Assembly (NCBI GenBank): GCA_022340385.1
Contig: JAJDOB010000012.1
Coordinates: 1-48,615, forward strand
Origin: Rhodobacter sp.
Lineage (GTDB): Bacteria; Pseudomonadota; Alphaproteobacteria; Rhodobacterales; Rhodobacteraceae
Length of the DNA: 48,615 nt
Reading direction: 5' to 3'
Shown: piece after piece, positions 8,980 through 18,184 of the stretch
Layout of the letters: every line of letters begins with the position of its first letter
Position numbering within the stretch: the stretch's first letter is position 1
Notes under the pieces: model-generated
The model's database searches: none
What the model was told of the DNA's origin: nothing
The model's input: only the letters and a program-made list of their open reading frames with translations
Program-made: the position numbers and the translations under genes

Positions 8980-9363
8980 TCACCAGACCACAAGCAGCAT
9001 GAGCGCGACGATCAGGACGTAACCGGCCAGCAAGCATCCAAGCCCGATGTTAACACGCACCCCGACCTCCTTGTAATACTTGGCAAAAATCGGGCCGACC
9101 TCGTCTCTGGCCTCGATCATGAGCGCGTCGCGAATGTAGTTGGCCGTAATATTCGTGCCGCTGAAGAAACAGACAGCGGCGGCCAGCAGCAAAAGCGCCG
9201 ACGATGACGCCGCAAGTTTCTCGGATGTTTCCGTGCCGGCCAAGGTCTCGATATCCGACATCATGACCAGGATCGGCCCGATGCAGGCAGCAAGCGAAAG
9301 GCGCAGCTTTTTCTCCTCGTTTTCCAGAGCTTTTGCTGTCGCCTCTCCGATGTTGTCGCCCAT
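8980..9363 (-). CDS. Small three-helix membrane protein
   Basis: 127 residues. A charged N-terminus (MGDNIGEATAKALENEEKKLR) precedes a first hydrophobic stretch (LSLAACIGPILVMM), then a stronger one (SSSALLLLAAAVCFFSG) and a C-terminal helix (GLGCLLAGYVLIVALMLLVV). A charged, mixed-helical section (NYIRDALMIEARDEVGPIFAKYYKEVG) separates the last two. No family recognised. It is followed after four bases by the RidA start, so the two probably share a transcript. Confidence 0.6.
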   Translation of the reverse strand: MGDNIGEATAKALENEEKKLRLSLAACIGPILVMMSDIETLAGTETSEKLAASSSALLLLAAAVCFFSGTNITANYIRDALMIEARDEVGPIFAKYYKEVGVRVNIGLGCLLAGYVLIVALMLLVVW

Positions 9364-9397
9364 TTCCGCAGTCTCCAGATCCAGCTGTCACGCTTGC

Positions 9398-10930
9398 TCA
9401 CAACGGAATATTATCGTGCTTTTTCCATGGGTTCGCCAGCTTCTTGCCCCTAAGGGACGCAAACGCCCGGCAGACCCGTTTGCGGGTGTTGCGCGGCATG
9501 ATCACCTCGTCGATGAACCCCTTTTCGGCGGCCACGAACGGGTTGGCAAAGCGGGCCTCGTAATCCGCGGTGCGCGCGGCGATCTTGTCCTTGTCGCCCA
9601 GTTCCGAGCGATACAGGATTTCCGTCGCGCCCTTGGCGCCCATCACCGCGATCTCCGCCGTTGGCCAGGCATAGTTGAAATCGCCGCGCAGGTGTTTGGA
9701 CGCCATCACGTCATAGGCGCCACCATAGGCCTTGCGGGTGATCACGGTCACCTTGGGCACCGTCGCCTCGCCGTAGGCGAACAGCAGTTTCGCGCCGTGC
9801 TTGATGACACCGCCGAATTCCTGAGACGTCCCCGGCAGGAAACCCGGCACATCGACGAATGTCAGGATTGGAATTTCGAAGGCGTCGCAAAATCGCACGA
9901 AGCGCGCGGCCTTGCGCGACGAGTCGATGTCCAGACACCCCGCCAGCACCATCGGCTGGTTGGCGACAACGCCCACCGTCCGGCCTTCGAGCCGGGCAAA
10001 TCCGGTCAGGATATTCTTGGCGAATTCTTCCTGAATCTCGAAGAAATCGCCCTCGTCGACGACCTTGCGGATCAGTTCGTGCATGTCATAGGGCGTGTTG
10101 GCGTTGGTCGGGATCAGGGTATCCAGACTGTCCTCGTTCCGCGCCGGGTCGTCGAAGAACGGGCGCACCGGGGCCTTGTCCCGGTTGTTCAGCGGCAGGA
10201 AATCGACCAGGCGGCGAATTTCGGTCAGCGCATCGACATCGTTCTCGAAGGCACCGTCGGCCACGGATGACTTGCGGGTGTGGGTGGTTGCGCCGCCGAG
10301 TTCCTCGGCCGTAACCACCTCATTCGTCACGGTTTTCACCACATCCGGGCCGGTGACGAACATGTAGGACGTGTCTTTGACCATGAAGATGAAATCGGTC
10401 ATCGCCGGGGAATAGACCGCACCGCCCGCGCAGGGGCCCATGATGACACTGATCTGCGGCACCACGCCCGAGGCCATGATATTGCGCTGAAACACTTCGG
10501 CGTAGCCCGCCAGCGATGCGACACCTTCCTGAATACGGGCACCGCCGGAATCGTTGATGCCGATCACAGGCGCGCCGTTCTGCATCGCCATGTCCATGAT
10601 CTTGCATATCTTTTCGGCGTGGGTTTCCGACAGGGATCCGCCAAACACGGTGAAATCCTGGCTGAACACATAGACCATGCGGCCATTGATCGTGCCCCAG
10701 CCGGTCACGACGCCATCGCCGGACGGGCGTTCCTGATCCATGTTGAAATCGGTACAGCGATGCGCGACGAACATGTCGAATTCCTCGAAACTGTCCTCGT
10801 CCATCAACAACTCGATTCGTTCGCGTGCGGTCAGCTTGCCCTTTGCGTGCTGGCTGTCGATCCGTCGTTGGCCGCCGCCAAGGCGCGCGGTCTCGCGGCG
10901 CGATTCCAGTTCCTGCAGGATATCTTTCAT
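9398..10930 (-). CDS. pccB: Propionyl-CoA carboxylase beta subunit (carboxyltransferase)
   Basis: 510 residues, the usual PccB length. It transfers the carboxyl group from carboxybiotin on PccA to propionyl-CoA. The N-terminus [20 protein letters not shown] and the motif [19 protein letters not shown] are typical. The first oxyanion-hole loop is [16 protein letters not shown] and the second is [17 protein letters not shown]. The product depends on pccA (3995-5995) to form the alpha/beta complex. It is divergent from the proline racemase-superfamily gene, and TTTGCAAA-type sites lie in the shared 134-base region, which suggests control by the regulator at 13433. Confidence 0.97.
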   Translation of the reverse strand: MKDILQELESRRETARLGGGQRRIDSQHAKGKLTARERIELLMDEDSFEEFDMFVAHRCTDFNMDQERPSGDGVVTGWGTINGRMVYVFSQDFTVFGGSLSETHAEKICKIMDMAMQNGAPVIGINDSGGARIQEGVASLAGYAEVFQRNIMASGVVPQISVIMGPCAGGAVYSPAMTDFIFMVKDTSYMFVTGPDVVKTVTNEVVTAEELGGATTHTRKSSVADGAFENDVDALTEIRRLVDFLPLNNRDKAPVRPFFDDPARNEDSLDTLIPTNANTPYDMHELIRKVVDEGDFFEIQEEFAKNILTGFARLEGRTVGVVANQPMVLAGCLDIDSSRKAARFVRFCDAFEIPILTFVDVPGFLPGTSQEFGGVIKHGAKLLFAYGEATVPKVTVITRKAYGGAYDVMASKHLRGDFNYAWPTAEIAVMGAKGATEILYRSELGDKDKIAARTADYEARFANPFVAAEKGFIDEVIMPRNTRKRVCRAFASLRGKKLANPWKKHDNIPL

Positions 10931-11015
10931 GGCCGGCGTCCCTTCGTCTTGTCATTGTCCGTGTTTGCGCCAAACTACGCGCGCGGGCGGGTTGAGGAAA
11001 GTGGAATTCCGTAAA

Positions 11016-11049
11016 TTTGCAAACCCTTGGCAAGCAAGCGACTGCAAAC
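11016..11049. promoter_or_regulatory. Candidate PccR/ScfR operator between pccB and the racemase gene
   Basis: A perfect palindrome TTTGCAAA (11016-11023) is followed on the same strand by two partial copies, TTGGCAAG (11027-11034) and ACTGCAAA (11041-11048). Each partial copy matches six of eight bases. From memory, ScfR regulators such as PccR of Rhodobacter sphaeroides bind paired TTTGCAAA elements upstream of pccB. A separate dyad TTTG-CGC-CAAA occurs at 10964-10974, closer to pccB. Binding is inferred. Confidence 0.6.
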
Positions 11050-11064
11050 TGAATAGTTGGAAAC

Positions 11065-12090
11065 ATGCACAGCGATATCGTGATTCAGATGGTCTCTGCC
11101 CATGCCGAGGGCGAGGTGGGCAATGTGGTGACCGGCGGGGTCGCACCGCCACCCGGGCAAACCTTGTGGGACATGCGCGACTGGCTGGCCTCGGACGGTG
11201 CCTTGCGGGACCTGCTGCTGCATGAACCGCGCGGCGGCGTGTTCAAGCACATCAACCTGCTGGTGCCGCCGAAAGACCCGCGCGCCAAAGCCGGTTTTCT
11301 GATCATGGAACCGGTCCACACACCGCCGATGTCGGGCAGCAACGCGATTTGCGTCGCGACGGTCTGCCTTGAAACCGGGCTGGTTCCGATAACCGGACCG
11401 GTGACCGAATTCTGTCTGGAGGCCGCCGCCGGGCTGGTGCCGGTGCGCGCGTTCTGCGCGGGCGGAAAGGCGCAAGCCATTGAAATCACGAATGTTCCCA
11501 GCTTTGCCGACCGTCTGGATGCCAGGCTGGAAGTCGACGGTCTGGGCACATTGACGGTCGACACCGCCTTTGGCGGCGACAGCTATTGCATCGTGCGCGC
11601 CGAGGAACTGGGGCTGGCGCTGACCCCCGACGAGGGCGCGGATCTGGCGCGACTGGGCACCAGGATCACCCGCGCCGCGAATGAGCAGATCGGGTTCAGC
11701 CACCCGACGCAGCCCTGGAATTTCGTTTCGTTCTGCCAGTTCGCGGCACCTGTCGACCACGGCGGCCCGGTGCCCGAAGGCAAAAGCGCCGTCGTCATCG
11801 ACCCCGGCAAGATCGACCGCTCGCCCTGCGGCACCGGCTGTTCGGCAAGGCTGGCGGTGATGCATGCCAAGGGGCAGCTTGGCATCGGCGACCGCTATGT
11901 CGGGCGTTCGATCATCGGCGGGCGGTTCGATTGCGCCATCGCCGAGGTGACGGCAATCGGCGACCGGCCGGCGATCATCCCGACCATCCGCGGCCGCGCC
12001 TGGATCACCGGCACGCATCAGATTCTGCGCGATCCGACAGACCCCTGGCCGCGCGGTTACAAGGTGGGCGACACCTGGCCTGTCAACTGA
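11065..12090 (+). CDS. Proline racemase superfamily enzyme (hydroxyproline epimerase or trans-3-hydroxyproline dehydratase type)
   Basis: 341 residues. The superfamily's two catalytic positions are visible: first TPPMSGSNAICVAT, where Ser90 replaces the usual Cys, and second DRSPCGTGCSA with Cys255. Ser/Cys members are known in this superfamily and include enzymes acting on 4-hydroxyproline or 3-hydroxyproline, whereas true proline racemases have Cys/Cys. The signature 'GGDSYCIV' and the C-terminal 'GRAWITGTHQILRDPTDPWP' are also typical. No hydroxyproline catabolic genes (dehydrogenase, deaminase) are beside it. It is divergent from pccB and followed by an MFS exporter. The exact substrate is open; an in-frame ATG eight codons downstream is a possible alternative start. 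Confidence 0.85.
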   Translation: MHSDIVIQMVSAHAEGEVGNVVTGGVAPPPGQTLWDMRDWLASDGALRDLLLHEPRGGVFKHINLLVPPKDPRAKAGFLIMEPVHTPPMSGSNAICVATVCLETGLVPITGPVTEFCLEAAAGLVPVRAFCAGGKAQAIEITNVPSFADRLDARLEVDGLGTLTVDTAFGGDSYCIVRAEELGLALTPDEGADLARLGTRITRAANEQIGFSHPTQPWNFVSFCQFAAPVDHGGPVPEGKSAVVIDPGKIDRSPCGTGCSARLAVMHAKGQLGIGDRYVGRSIIGGRFDCAIAEVTAIGDRPAIIPTIRGRAWITGTHQILRDPTDPWPRGYKVGDTWPVN

Positions 12091-12148
12091 CGCAATCTGT
12101 GCATTGGCGCACATGGACAAGCCCGAAACGTCGGAATAAAGAAAAACC

Positions 12149-13366
12149 ATGTCAGTTGCGCCCAAGGTTCGGTTTCTGGACCGAACCACTCCGCCTCACC
12201 TCTTTACACTTGTGCTCATGGCCGGCGTCTCGGCAATGAACATGAGCATTTTTCTGCCGTCGCTGCCCGCGATGACAGTGGAATTCGACACCACCTATGC
12301 CGTGATGCAACTGTCGGTGTCGATGTATCTTGCCTTTACCGCGCTGGTGCAGATCTTCGCCGGGCCGCTGGCCGACAGGTTCGGGCGCAGGCCGGTCATG
12401 CTTTGGGCGCTGCTCATATTCGTTCTGGCCACGATCGGCTGCCTGTTATCGACGACGATCGAGTTGTTCCTGTTCTTTCGCATGGTTCAAAGCACGGTCG
12501 CGGTGGCGATGGTGCTGAGCCGGGCGATCGTCCGCGATATCGTGCCGGAAAAGGAAAGCGCCGCGATGATCGGCTATGTGACCATGGGCATGTCGCTGGT
12601 GCCGATGATGGCCCCTGCCGTCGGCGGCTTTCTGCAGGGCGCATTCGGATGGCAGGCAACTTTCATCTTCCTGATCGCTTTCGGACTGGCGCTGGGCGCA
12701 TTGTGCTGGGCGGATCAGGGTGAAACCAACCGGGATGGCGGGATGAGCTTTGCCGCACAGGTCTCTGAATACCCAGAACTTTTTACGTCCCGTCGGTTCT
12801 GGGGATACGCGATGGCGGCGACGTTTTCCACCGGGGCCTTCTTTGCCTTCCTGGGCGGCGCGCCCTACGTGGCGACCCATGTCTTTGAACTGGATCCAAC
12901 GCGAACCGGATTCCTGTTCGGGGTGCCCCCGGTCGGCTATTTCTTTGGCAACTATCTTTCGGGCCGGTATTCGGTGCGCCTTGGCGTTAACCGGATGATC
13001 CTTGCCGGCACGCTGATCCTGGTATTCGGGATGACCGGGTCGCTGATTGTCAGCTATGCGGGCTATGGCAGCGCGATCATGTTCTTTGGCTTCTGCACCT
13101 TCGTCGGCCTTGGCAACGGTATGGTACTGCCCAACGCGACGGCGGGGCTTTTGGCCGTGCGCCCGCATCTGGCAGGCACCGCCTCTGGCGTTGGTGGCGC
13201 GGTGATGATCGGCGGCGGCGCCGCGCTGTCGCAACTGGCGGGCGTGGCGCTGACGGCAGGCGAAGGCAGCTATCCGCTGCAATGGATCATGTTGGGCAGC
13301 GTCCTGATGTCGCTGATCTGCATTCTCTATGTCATGCGGCGCGAAGTCACCATTGCGGACACCTGA
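12149..13366 (+). CDS. Bcr/CflA-type MFS drug-resistance transporter
   Basis: 405 residues with about twelve hydrophobic segments. The MFS loop 2-3 motif is GPLADRFGRRPVML. The DHA1 (12-TM) motif 'SRAIVRDIV' and the TM5 pattern 'MAPAVGGFLQGAFGWQATF' match the Bcr/CflA subgroup, which exports drugs or small metabolites by proton antiport. It starts 58 bases after the racemase-superfamily gene and may be cotranscribed with it. A substrate cannot be predicted. pccR follows after 66 bases. Confidence 0.88.
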   Translation: MSVAPKVRFLDRTTPPHLFTLVLMAGVSAMNMSIFLPSLPAMTVEFDTTYAVMQLSVSMYLAFTALVQIFAGPLADRFGRRPVMLWALLIFVLATIGCLLSTTIELFLFFRMVQSTVAVAMVLSRAIVRDIVPEKESAAMIGYVTMGMSLVPMMAPAVGGFLQGAFGWQATFIFLIAFGLALGALCWADQGETNRDGGMSFAAQVSEYPELFTSRRFWGYAMAATFSTGAFFAFLGGAPYVATHVFELDPTRTGFLFGVPPVGYFFGNYLSGRYSVRLGVNRMILAGTLILVFGMTGSLIVSYAGYGSAIMFFGFCTFVGLGNGMVLPNATAGLLAVRPHLAGTASGVGGAVMIGGGAALSQLAGVALTAGEGSYPLQWIMLGSVLMSLICILYVMRREVTIADT

Positions 13367-13374
13367 AACGCCGC

Positions 13375-13412
13375 TTTGCAAAATCGCCCCGCCCCATTAG
13401 GATAATTGCAAA
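13375..13412. promoter_or_regulatory. Candidate autoregulatory sites upstream of pccR
   Basis: TTTGCAAA at 13375-13382 and ATTGCAAA at 13405-13412, about 58 and 28 bases before the pccR ATG at 13433. A third weak copy, CCGCAAAT, abuts the start codon. The same core occurs upstream of pccB. Autoregulation is inferred from the shared motif. Confidence 0.5.
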
Positions 13413-13432
13413 CAAGGGCGGGCAACCCGCAA

Positions 13433-14833
13433 ATGGCTGTTCAGAAACTCTATGCCGGCGTCAAGCTGCGCGAAATCCGGACCGGGCTTGGCCTGACCCA
13501 GAAGAGCTTTGCCGAAAAACTTGGTGTCTCGCTGCCATATCTGAACCAGATGGAAAACAACCATCGCCCGGTGTCGGCCGGCGTTGTTCTGGCGCTGGCG
13601 CAGGAATTCGGCCTTGACGTGACAGAGCTGAGGGCCGGCGACGCCGAACGCATGGTCATCGACATGCGCGAGGCGCTGGCCGATCCGGTCTTTGCCGAAA
13701 CCGCTCCGCCGCTGGGCGATCTGCGGCTGGCCGCGTCGAACGCCCCGGCGCTTGCCCGCGCGTTTCTAGGCCTGCACCGCGCCTATCGCCAGACCCATGA
13801 ACGGCTTGCGTCTCTGGACGAGGCGTTGGGCCGGGAAGACAGCGCCGTGCGCCCGAGCCCCTGGGAAGAGGTGCGCGATTTCTTTCACTATTGCGACAAT
13901 TACATCGATCCGGTGGATCGCGCGGCAGAGCGGTTCGCGCAAGTCGGCAGCCGGGGTGAATCCGGCAAAGACATGGCTGTATCCTACATGTCTGAATCTG
14001 GAATAAGTGTTGTATTCAAAGAGGATACTATACTTCGTTCATTCGACACATCAACATCGACACTGTCCCTGTCATCGCGGGCTTCTGCTGCCAGCCAGCG
14101 CTTTCAACTGTTGCATCATATTGCACTGACCGCACAAAATGACCTGCTGGAGGCAACGCTTGACCTGGCCCGGTTTCACAGCGACGAGGCGCGCGCCATT
14201 GCCAAGATCGGACTGGCAAATTATTTTGCCGGGGCCGCCCTGCTGCCCTATCGCGCATTCCTTCAGGCCGCGCGGGACGTGCGACATGACCTGGAACGCC
14301 TTGCAGACATGTTCGGCGCGTCGATCGAACAGATCGCGCATCGCCTGTCGACCCTGCAACGTCCCGGCGCCAAAGGGGTGCCGTTCTTTTTCGTGCGCGT
14401 CGATCAGGCCGGCACGATCACCAAGCGCCATTCGGCGACGCGGCTGCAATTCGCGCGCTTCGGCGGCGCCTGCCCGTTGTGGAATGTTCACCAGGCATTC
14501 GAAACGCCGGGACGGTTCCTGCGGCAGCTTGCCGAAACCCCCGACGGGGTGCGTTACCTGTGCCTGGCGCGCGACGTGTCCAAACCCGGCGGCAGTTTCA
14601 GGGCCCCGGTGCGCCGCTATGCCATCGGACTGGGCTGTGAGGTGGCCCATGCCGATCAGTTGGCCTATGCGGACGATCTTGATGTTTCCAACCGCGCCGC
14701 GTTCGAACCGATCGGCATTTCCTGCCGGATCTGCGAACGGCGCGATTGCCACCAACGTTCCGTCCCACCGCTGGAACGGCATCTGACCGTCGATCACAAC
14801 CGGCGCGGCGTGCTGCCCTATTCCATTGACTAG
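13433..14833 (+). CDS. pccR: Short-chain fatty acyl-CoA regulator (ScfR/PccR type)
   Basis: 466 residues from the ATG at 13433; a TTG 27 bases upstream is a less likely start. An N-terminal XRE helix-turn-helix (KLREIRTGLGLTQKSFAEKLGVS, about 11-33) is followed by a helical linker and an IrrE-like central domain (FHSDEARAIAKIGLANYFAGA). The C-terminal DUF2083 region contains a cysteine cluster (GISCRICERRDCHQRSVPP). This is the architecture of RamB/PrpR/ScfR regulators. In R. sphaeroides, PccR senses propionyl-CoA and controls pccB; the role here is inferred from the domain set and the nearby pccB, racemase and own-promoter sites. The zinc-peptidase HExxH of IrrE is not preserved. Confidence 0.9.
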   Translation: MAVQKLYAGVKLREIRTGLGLTQKSFAEKLGVSLPYLNQMENNHRPVSAGVVLALAQEFGLDVTELRAGDAERMVIDMREALADPVFAETAPPLGDLRLAASNAPALARAFLGLHRAYRQTHERLASLDEALGREDSAVRPSPWEEVRDFFHYCDNYIDPVDRAAERFAQVGSRGESGKDMAVSYMSESGISVVFKEDTILRSFDTSTSTLSLSSRASAASQRFQLLHHIALTAQNDLLEATLDLARFHSDEARAIAKIGLANYFAGAALLPYRAFLQAARDVRHDLERLADMFGASIEQIAHRLSTLQRPGAKGVPFFFVRVDQAGTITKRHSATRLQFARFGGACPLWNVHQAFETPGRFLRQLAETPDGVRYLCLARDVSKPGGSFRAPVRRYAIGLGCEVAHADQLAYADDLDVSNRAAFEPIGISCRICERRDCHQRSVPPLERHLTVDHNRRGVLPYSID

Positions 14834-14900
14834 CCACGGCACCCCCCTGTGCGAACGCCGAAAATCTGGCTATTCTCATTTCTGAAACAGGAGAGATACC

Positions 14901-15974
14901 ATGACCGGAACCATCAGAACCACCACGGGCCGCGGCCTGTTCGGCAGCATTCTTGACACCATCGGCGACACGCCTGCCGTGCGCATCAACAACATCGCCC
15001 CCGATCATGTAAACCTTTACGTGAAGGCCGAATTCTTCAACCCCGGCGCATCGGTCAAGGATCGGCTGGCGGTGAACATCATCGAGGCCGCAGAGCGCGA
15101 CGGCACGCTGAAACCCGGACAAACCGTGATCGAGGCGACCAGCGGCAATACCGGCATCGGGCTGGCGGTCGTGTGCGCGCAAAAGGGCTATCCGCTGGTG
15201 ATCACCATGGTCGAGACGTTCTCGGTCGAGCGGCGCAAACTGATGCGGATGCTGGGTGCCAAGGTTGTGCTGACCCCGAAAGAGGAACGCGGCGTCGGCA
15301 TGGTCAACAAGGCGGTGGAACTGGCCGAGGCGAATGGCTGGTTTCTGGCGCGCCAGTTCGAAACCGCCGCCAATGCCGACATCCATGAATCAACGACCGC
15401 GCGCGAAATCGTCAATGATTTCAAGGATCAGGGTCTTGACTATTTCGTCACCGGCTATGGCACCGGCGGCACGGTCACCGGCGTCGGCCGGGTGTTGCGG
15501 CGCGAAATGCCGGACACGAAGATCATCCTGTCAGAGCCCGCGAACGCGCAGATTGTCGGGTCCGGCACCGCGCAGCAGCGCAACGCGGATGGTTCGCCCG
15601 CGGTCACCCATCCCGCATGGGAGCCGCATCCGATCCAGGGCTGGACGCCCGATTTCATTCCCGCCGTGCTGCAGGAAGGGCTGGACAACAAATATTATGA
15701 CGAGCTGCGGCCCGTGGCCGGCCCCGACGGCATCAAATGGGCACAGAAGCTGGCGCAGCAAGAGGGCATCCTGACCGGCGTGTCGGGCGGCTCGACATTT
15801 GCCGTCGCCATGCAGATCGCCGAACAGGCCGCGCCCGGATCGACGATCCTGTGCATGTTGCCCGACACCGGCGAGCGTTACCTGTCAACGCCGCTGTTCG
15901 ACTCCATCGACGCCGAGATGAACGAAGAGGAACGCGCCCTGTCCGCATCGACCCCGGGCGCACAGATGTCATAG
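14901..15974 (+). CDS. cysK: Cysteine synthase (O-acetylserine sulfhydrylase)
   Basis: 357 residues. A PLP enzyme that makes cysteine from O-acetylserine and sulfide. The PLP lysine is Lys53 in NPGASVKDR. The substrate loop ATSGNTGIGLA, the phosphate-binding loop GTGGTVTGVGR and the late GVSGGST motif are all intact. About 20-30 residues longer at the C-terminus than E. coli CysK (MNEEERALSASTPGAQMS). An AGGAGA ribosome site precedes the ATG. It is transcribed after pccR, but with 67 bases between them it probably has its own promoter. Confidence 0.93.
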   Translation: MTGTIRTTTGRGLFGSILDTIGDTPAVRINNIAPDHVNLYVKAEFFNPGASVKDRLAVNIIEAAERDGTLKPGQTVIEATSGNTGIGLAVVCAQKGYPLVITMVETFSVERRKLMRMLGAKVVLTPKEERGVGMVNKAVELAEANGWFLARQFETAANADIHESTTAREIVNDFKDQGLDYFVTGYGTGGTVTGVGRVLRREMPDTKIILSEPANAQIVGSGTAQQRNADGSPAVTHPAWEPHPIQGWTPDFIPAVLQEGLDNKYYDELRPVAGPDGIKWAQKLAQQEGILTGVSGGSTFAVAMQIAEQAAPGSTILCMLPDTGERYLSTPLFDSIDAEMNEEERALSASTPGAQMS

Positions 15975-16029
15975 GCTGCGAATACCGAAAACCGGCTTCG
16001 GGGCGCGGACAGGCGCAAAAACCGGAATC

Positions 16030-16068
16030 GGCAGGGCATCAAAGCCGCTTTCGGGCGGCTGCCCTGCC
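16030..16068. terminator. Strong hairpin between convergent cysK and ydcH-family gene
   Basis: GGCAGGGCA (16030-16038) pairs with TGCCCTGCC (16060-16068), with an inner stem AGCCGC/GCGGCT around a CTTTCGG loop. There is no long T-run on either strand, but the position between two converging stop codons suggests a bidirectional transcription stop. Confidence 0.55.
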
Positions 16069-16074
16069 CCGGCA

Positions 16075-16314
16075 TCAGGCCGCGGACAGAATGCGCCAGA
16101 TCTCGTCTTTCAGGACGACCCGTTGCTTGCGCATCTCGACCTCGGCCAGTTCCTCCACCGGTTCGACATTGGTTTCCGCCCGGTGAATGGTGCGGTTGAT
16201 GGCGTGGTAGTCGTCGAACAGCCGGGCAAAATGGGCATCCGCCTGTTTCAGCGCGTGCATCTGCTCGATACGGTCGGGGAATTCCTCTGCCAGTTCATGT
16301 GGCGTGTGGGTCAT
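16075..16314 (-). CDS. YdcH family (DUF465) protein
   Basis: 79 residues from the ATG at 16314; a longer frame exists, but the family start MTHTPHELAEEFP matches this ATG. The protein is almost wholly helical, with heptad-like charge patterning (IEQMHALKQADAHFARLFDDYHAINRTIHRAE), typical of DUF465 two-helix coiled-coil proteins. Function is not established. A perfect-looking FNR-type dyad lies 62-76 bases upstream of the start, so it may be oxygen-controlled. Convergent with cysK. Confidence 0.88.
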   Translation of the reverse strand: MTHTPHELAEEFPDRIEQMHALKQADAHFARLFDDYHAINRTIHRAETNVEPVEELAEVEMRKQRVVLKDEIWRILSAA

Positions 16315-16375
16315 TTCGGGTTCTTTCAGAATGGTTAGCGTTGCGCGCAGCCTATGCCGGGCCGGCACGGGCCAC

Positions 16376-16391
16376 CTTGACCGAAATCAAG
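16376..16391. promoter_or_regulatory. FNR/Dnr-type binding site
   Basis: CTTGACCGAAATCAAG: half-sites TTGAC and ATCAA separated by four bases, with a matching C/G flank. It deviates from the FNR consensus TTGAT-N4-ATCAA at one base. It lies upstream of the YdcH-family gene start (16314). Its distance would suit a class II or class I activator site depending on the unknown transcription start. Confidence 0.55.
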
Positions 16392-16534
16392 TTGGCGCAA
16401 CGCCAAGGCAATTCGCGCCAAACCCGAATCATCCAACGCTGCCTGAAACCAAGGATTTCAACGCGTTAGATGATACCTTTTGTGTCAGGTCAAACGCGAA
16501 ACGCTATCGGTGAAACACCTGCACGGAATGTGGC

Positions 16535-18184
16535 TTAACGCTGAACTACTTTCCAGTCCGGGTGAATCCAGGGTCTGTCATTGGCCGCAGACAGGGGTGC
16601 GCGCCCCAGAATATGGTCTGACGCCTTCTCTCCGACCATGATCGAGGGGCCGTTCAGATTGCCATTGGTGATCTGCGGAAAGATCGAACTGTCGGCCACC
16701 CGCAAACCGTCGACCCCGATCACCCGGCATTCGGCATCGACCACCGCCATCGGATCGCCGCGCCGGCCCATCCGCGCCGTGCCGCAGGGATGATAGGCGC
16801 TTTCGGCATGCTCGCGAACCGCCTGATCCAGTTCGTCGTCGCTTTGCAGATCCGCGCCGGGTTGCAGTTCCGCGCCGGCAAATTCTGCAAAGGCCTCTTG
16901 CGCGAAAATCTCTCGGGTCAGGCGGATGCAGGCGCGAAACTCCTGCCAGTCGTCGGGGTGGCTCATATATTTGAACCGGATCAGCGGCGCGTCCGCCGGG
17001 TCGGCAGAGCGCAGGCTGACCGCGCCCCGCGATTTTGACCGCATCGGCCCGACATGGGCCTGGAACCCGTGCCCCTCGGGGGCGACCGTCCCGTCATAGC
17101 GCACCGCAATCGGCAGGAAATGAAACTGGATATCGGGATAATCCACACCCGCGCGCGACCGGATGAAGCCGCAGCTTTCGAACTGGTTCGATGCGCCCAG
17201 CCCGCCGCCGGTGAAAAGCCACTGCGCGCCGACCATGGCTTTTCCAAGAATATTCCAGTAATTATAAAGACTTACAGGCTTTTTTGCCTTCATCTGAACG
17301 TACAGCTCCAGATGGTCCTGCAGGTTCGCGCCAACGCCGGGCCGGTCGGCAATCACCGTGATCCCCTGCGCGGCCAGATCGGCCGCAGGCCCGATTCCCG
17401 ACAACATCAGCAATTTCGGAGAGTTGATCGACGAGGCCGCAAGGATGACCTCGCGGCGCGCACGGATCACCTCGGTGACTCCGCCCCGGCGCACCGAGAC
17501 CCCGACCGCGCGCCCCTCTTCGATCACCACGCGTTCGGCCAGCGCGCGCACAAGGCTGCAATTGGCGCGCTTCAGCGCCGGTCTCAGATAGGCGTTGGCA
17601 GCCGACCAGCGCCGCCCGCGCCAGATCGTGGCGTCCATCGGGCCAAAACCTTCCTGCTGTTCGCCATTGTAATCGGCGGTTGCCGGGTATCCGGCCTGCT
17701 GCCCGGCCCTGACGAAGGCCTGCGTCAGCGGGTTGGTCCGCGGTCCCCGGCTGATATGCAGCGGCCCGTCATGGCCGCGCCAGCCATTGTCTCCGGGTCC
17801 GTGCCAATGTTCCATCCGCCGAAAATACGGCAGCACGTCGCCATAGCCCCAGCCGGTGGCGCCCATCTCGGCCCAGGTGTCGAAATCGCGCGCATGGCCG
17901 CGCACATAGACCATGCCGTTGATGCTGGACGACCCGCCGATCACCTTGCCGCGCGGGCAGGCCAGCCGGCGATTGCCCAGATGCGGCTCTGGTTCGGACC
18001 TATAGCCCCAGTCGTAGCGCGCCATGTTCATCGGATAGCTCAGCGCGCCGGGCATCTGGATGAACGGTCCCGCGTCGCTGCCGCCATGTTCGACGACCAG
18101 CACGGAAACCCCCGCCTCTGCCAGCCGGCACGCCATCGCGCAGCCCGCCGACCCCGCGCCGACGATAACGAAATCCGCCTCCAT
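16535..18184 (-). CDS. betA: Choline dehydrogenase (GMC oxidoreductase)
   Basis: 549 residues, close to the 556 of E. coli BetA. The FAD-binding GAGSAG motif is at 9-14, the GMC signature '[21 protein letters not shown]' around 77-97, and the catalytic pair is His465 (HPCGTARMG) and Asn509 (NGNLN), matching the His/Asn pair of choline oxidase. '[15 protein letters not shown]' is a BetA-like stretch. It oxidises choline to betaine aldehyde for osmoprotection or for use as carbon and nitrogen. The stop of the GST-like gene abuts its ATG, and betI is upstream in the same direction. Betaine aldehyde dehydrogenase (betB) is not in the window. Confidence 0.88.
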   Translation of the reverse strand: MEADFVIVGAGSAGCAMACRLAEAGVSVLVVEHGGSDAGPFIQMPGALSYPMNMARYDWGYRSEPEPHLGNRRLACPRGKVIGGSSSINGMVYVRGHARDFDTWAEMGATGWGYGDVLPYFRRMEHWHGPGDNGWRGHDGPLHISRGPRTNPLTQAFVRAGQQAGYPATADYNGEQQEGFGPMDATIWRGRRWSAANAYLRPALKRANCSLVRALAERVVIEEGRAVGVSVRRGGVTEVIRARREVILAASSINSPKLLMLSGIGPAADLAAQGITVIADRPGVGANLQDHLELYVQMKAKKPVSLYNYWNILGKAMVGAQWLFTGGGLGASNQFESCGFIRSRAGVDYPDIQFHFLPIAVRYDGTVAPEGHGFQAHVGPMRSKSRGAVSLRSADPADAPLIRFKYMSHPDDWQEFRACIRLTREIFAQEAFAEFAGAELQPGADLQSDDELDQAVREHAESAYHPCGTARMGRRGDPMAVVDAECRVIGVDGLRVADSSIFPQITNGNLNGPSIMVGEKASDHILGRAPLSAANDRPWIHPDWKVVQR

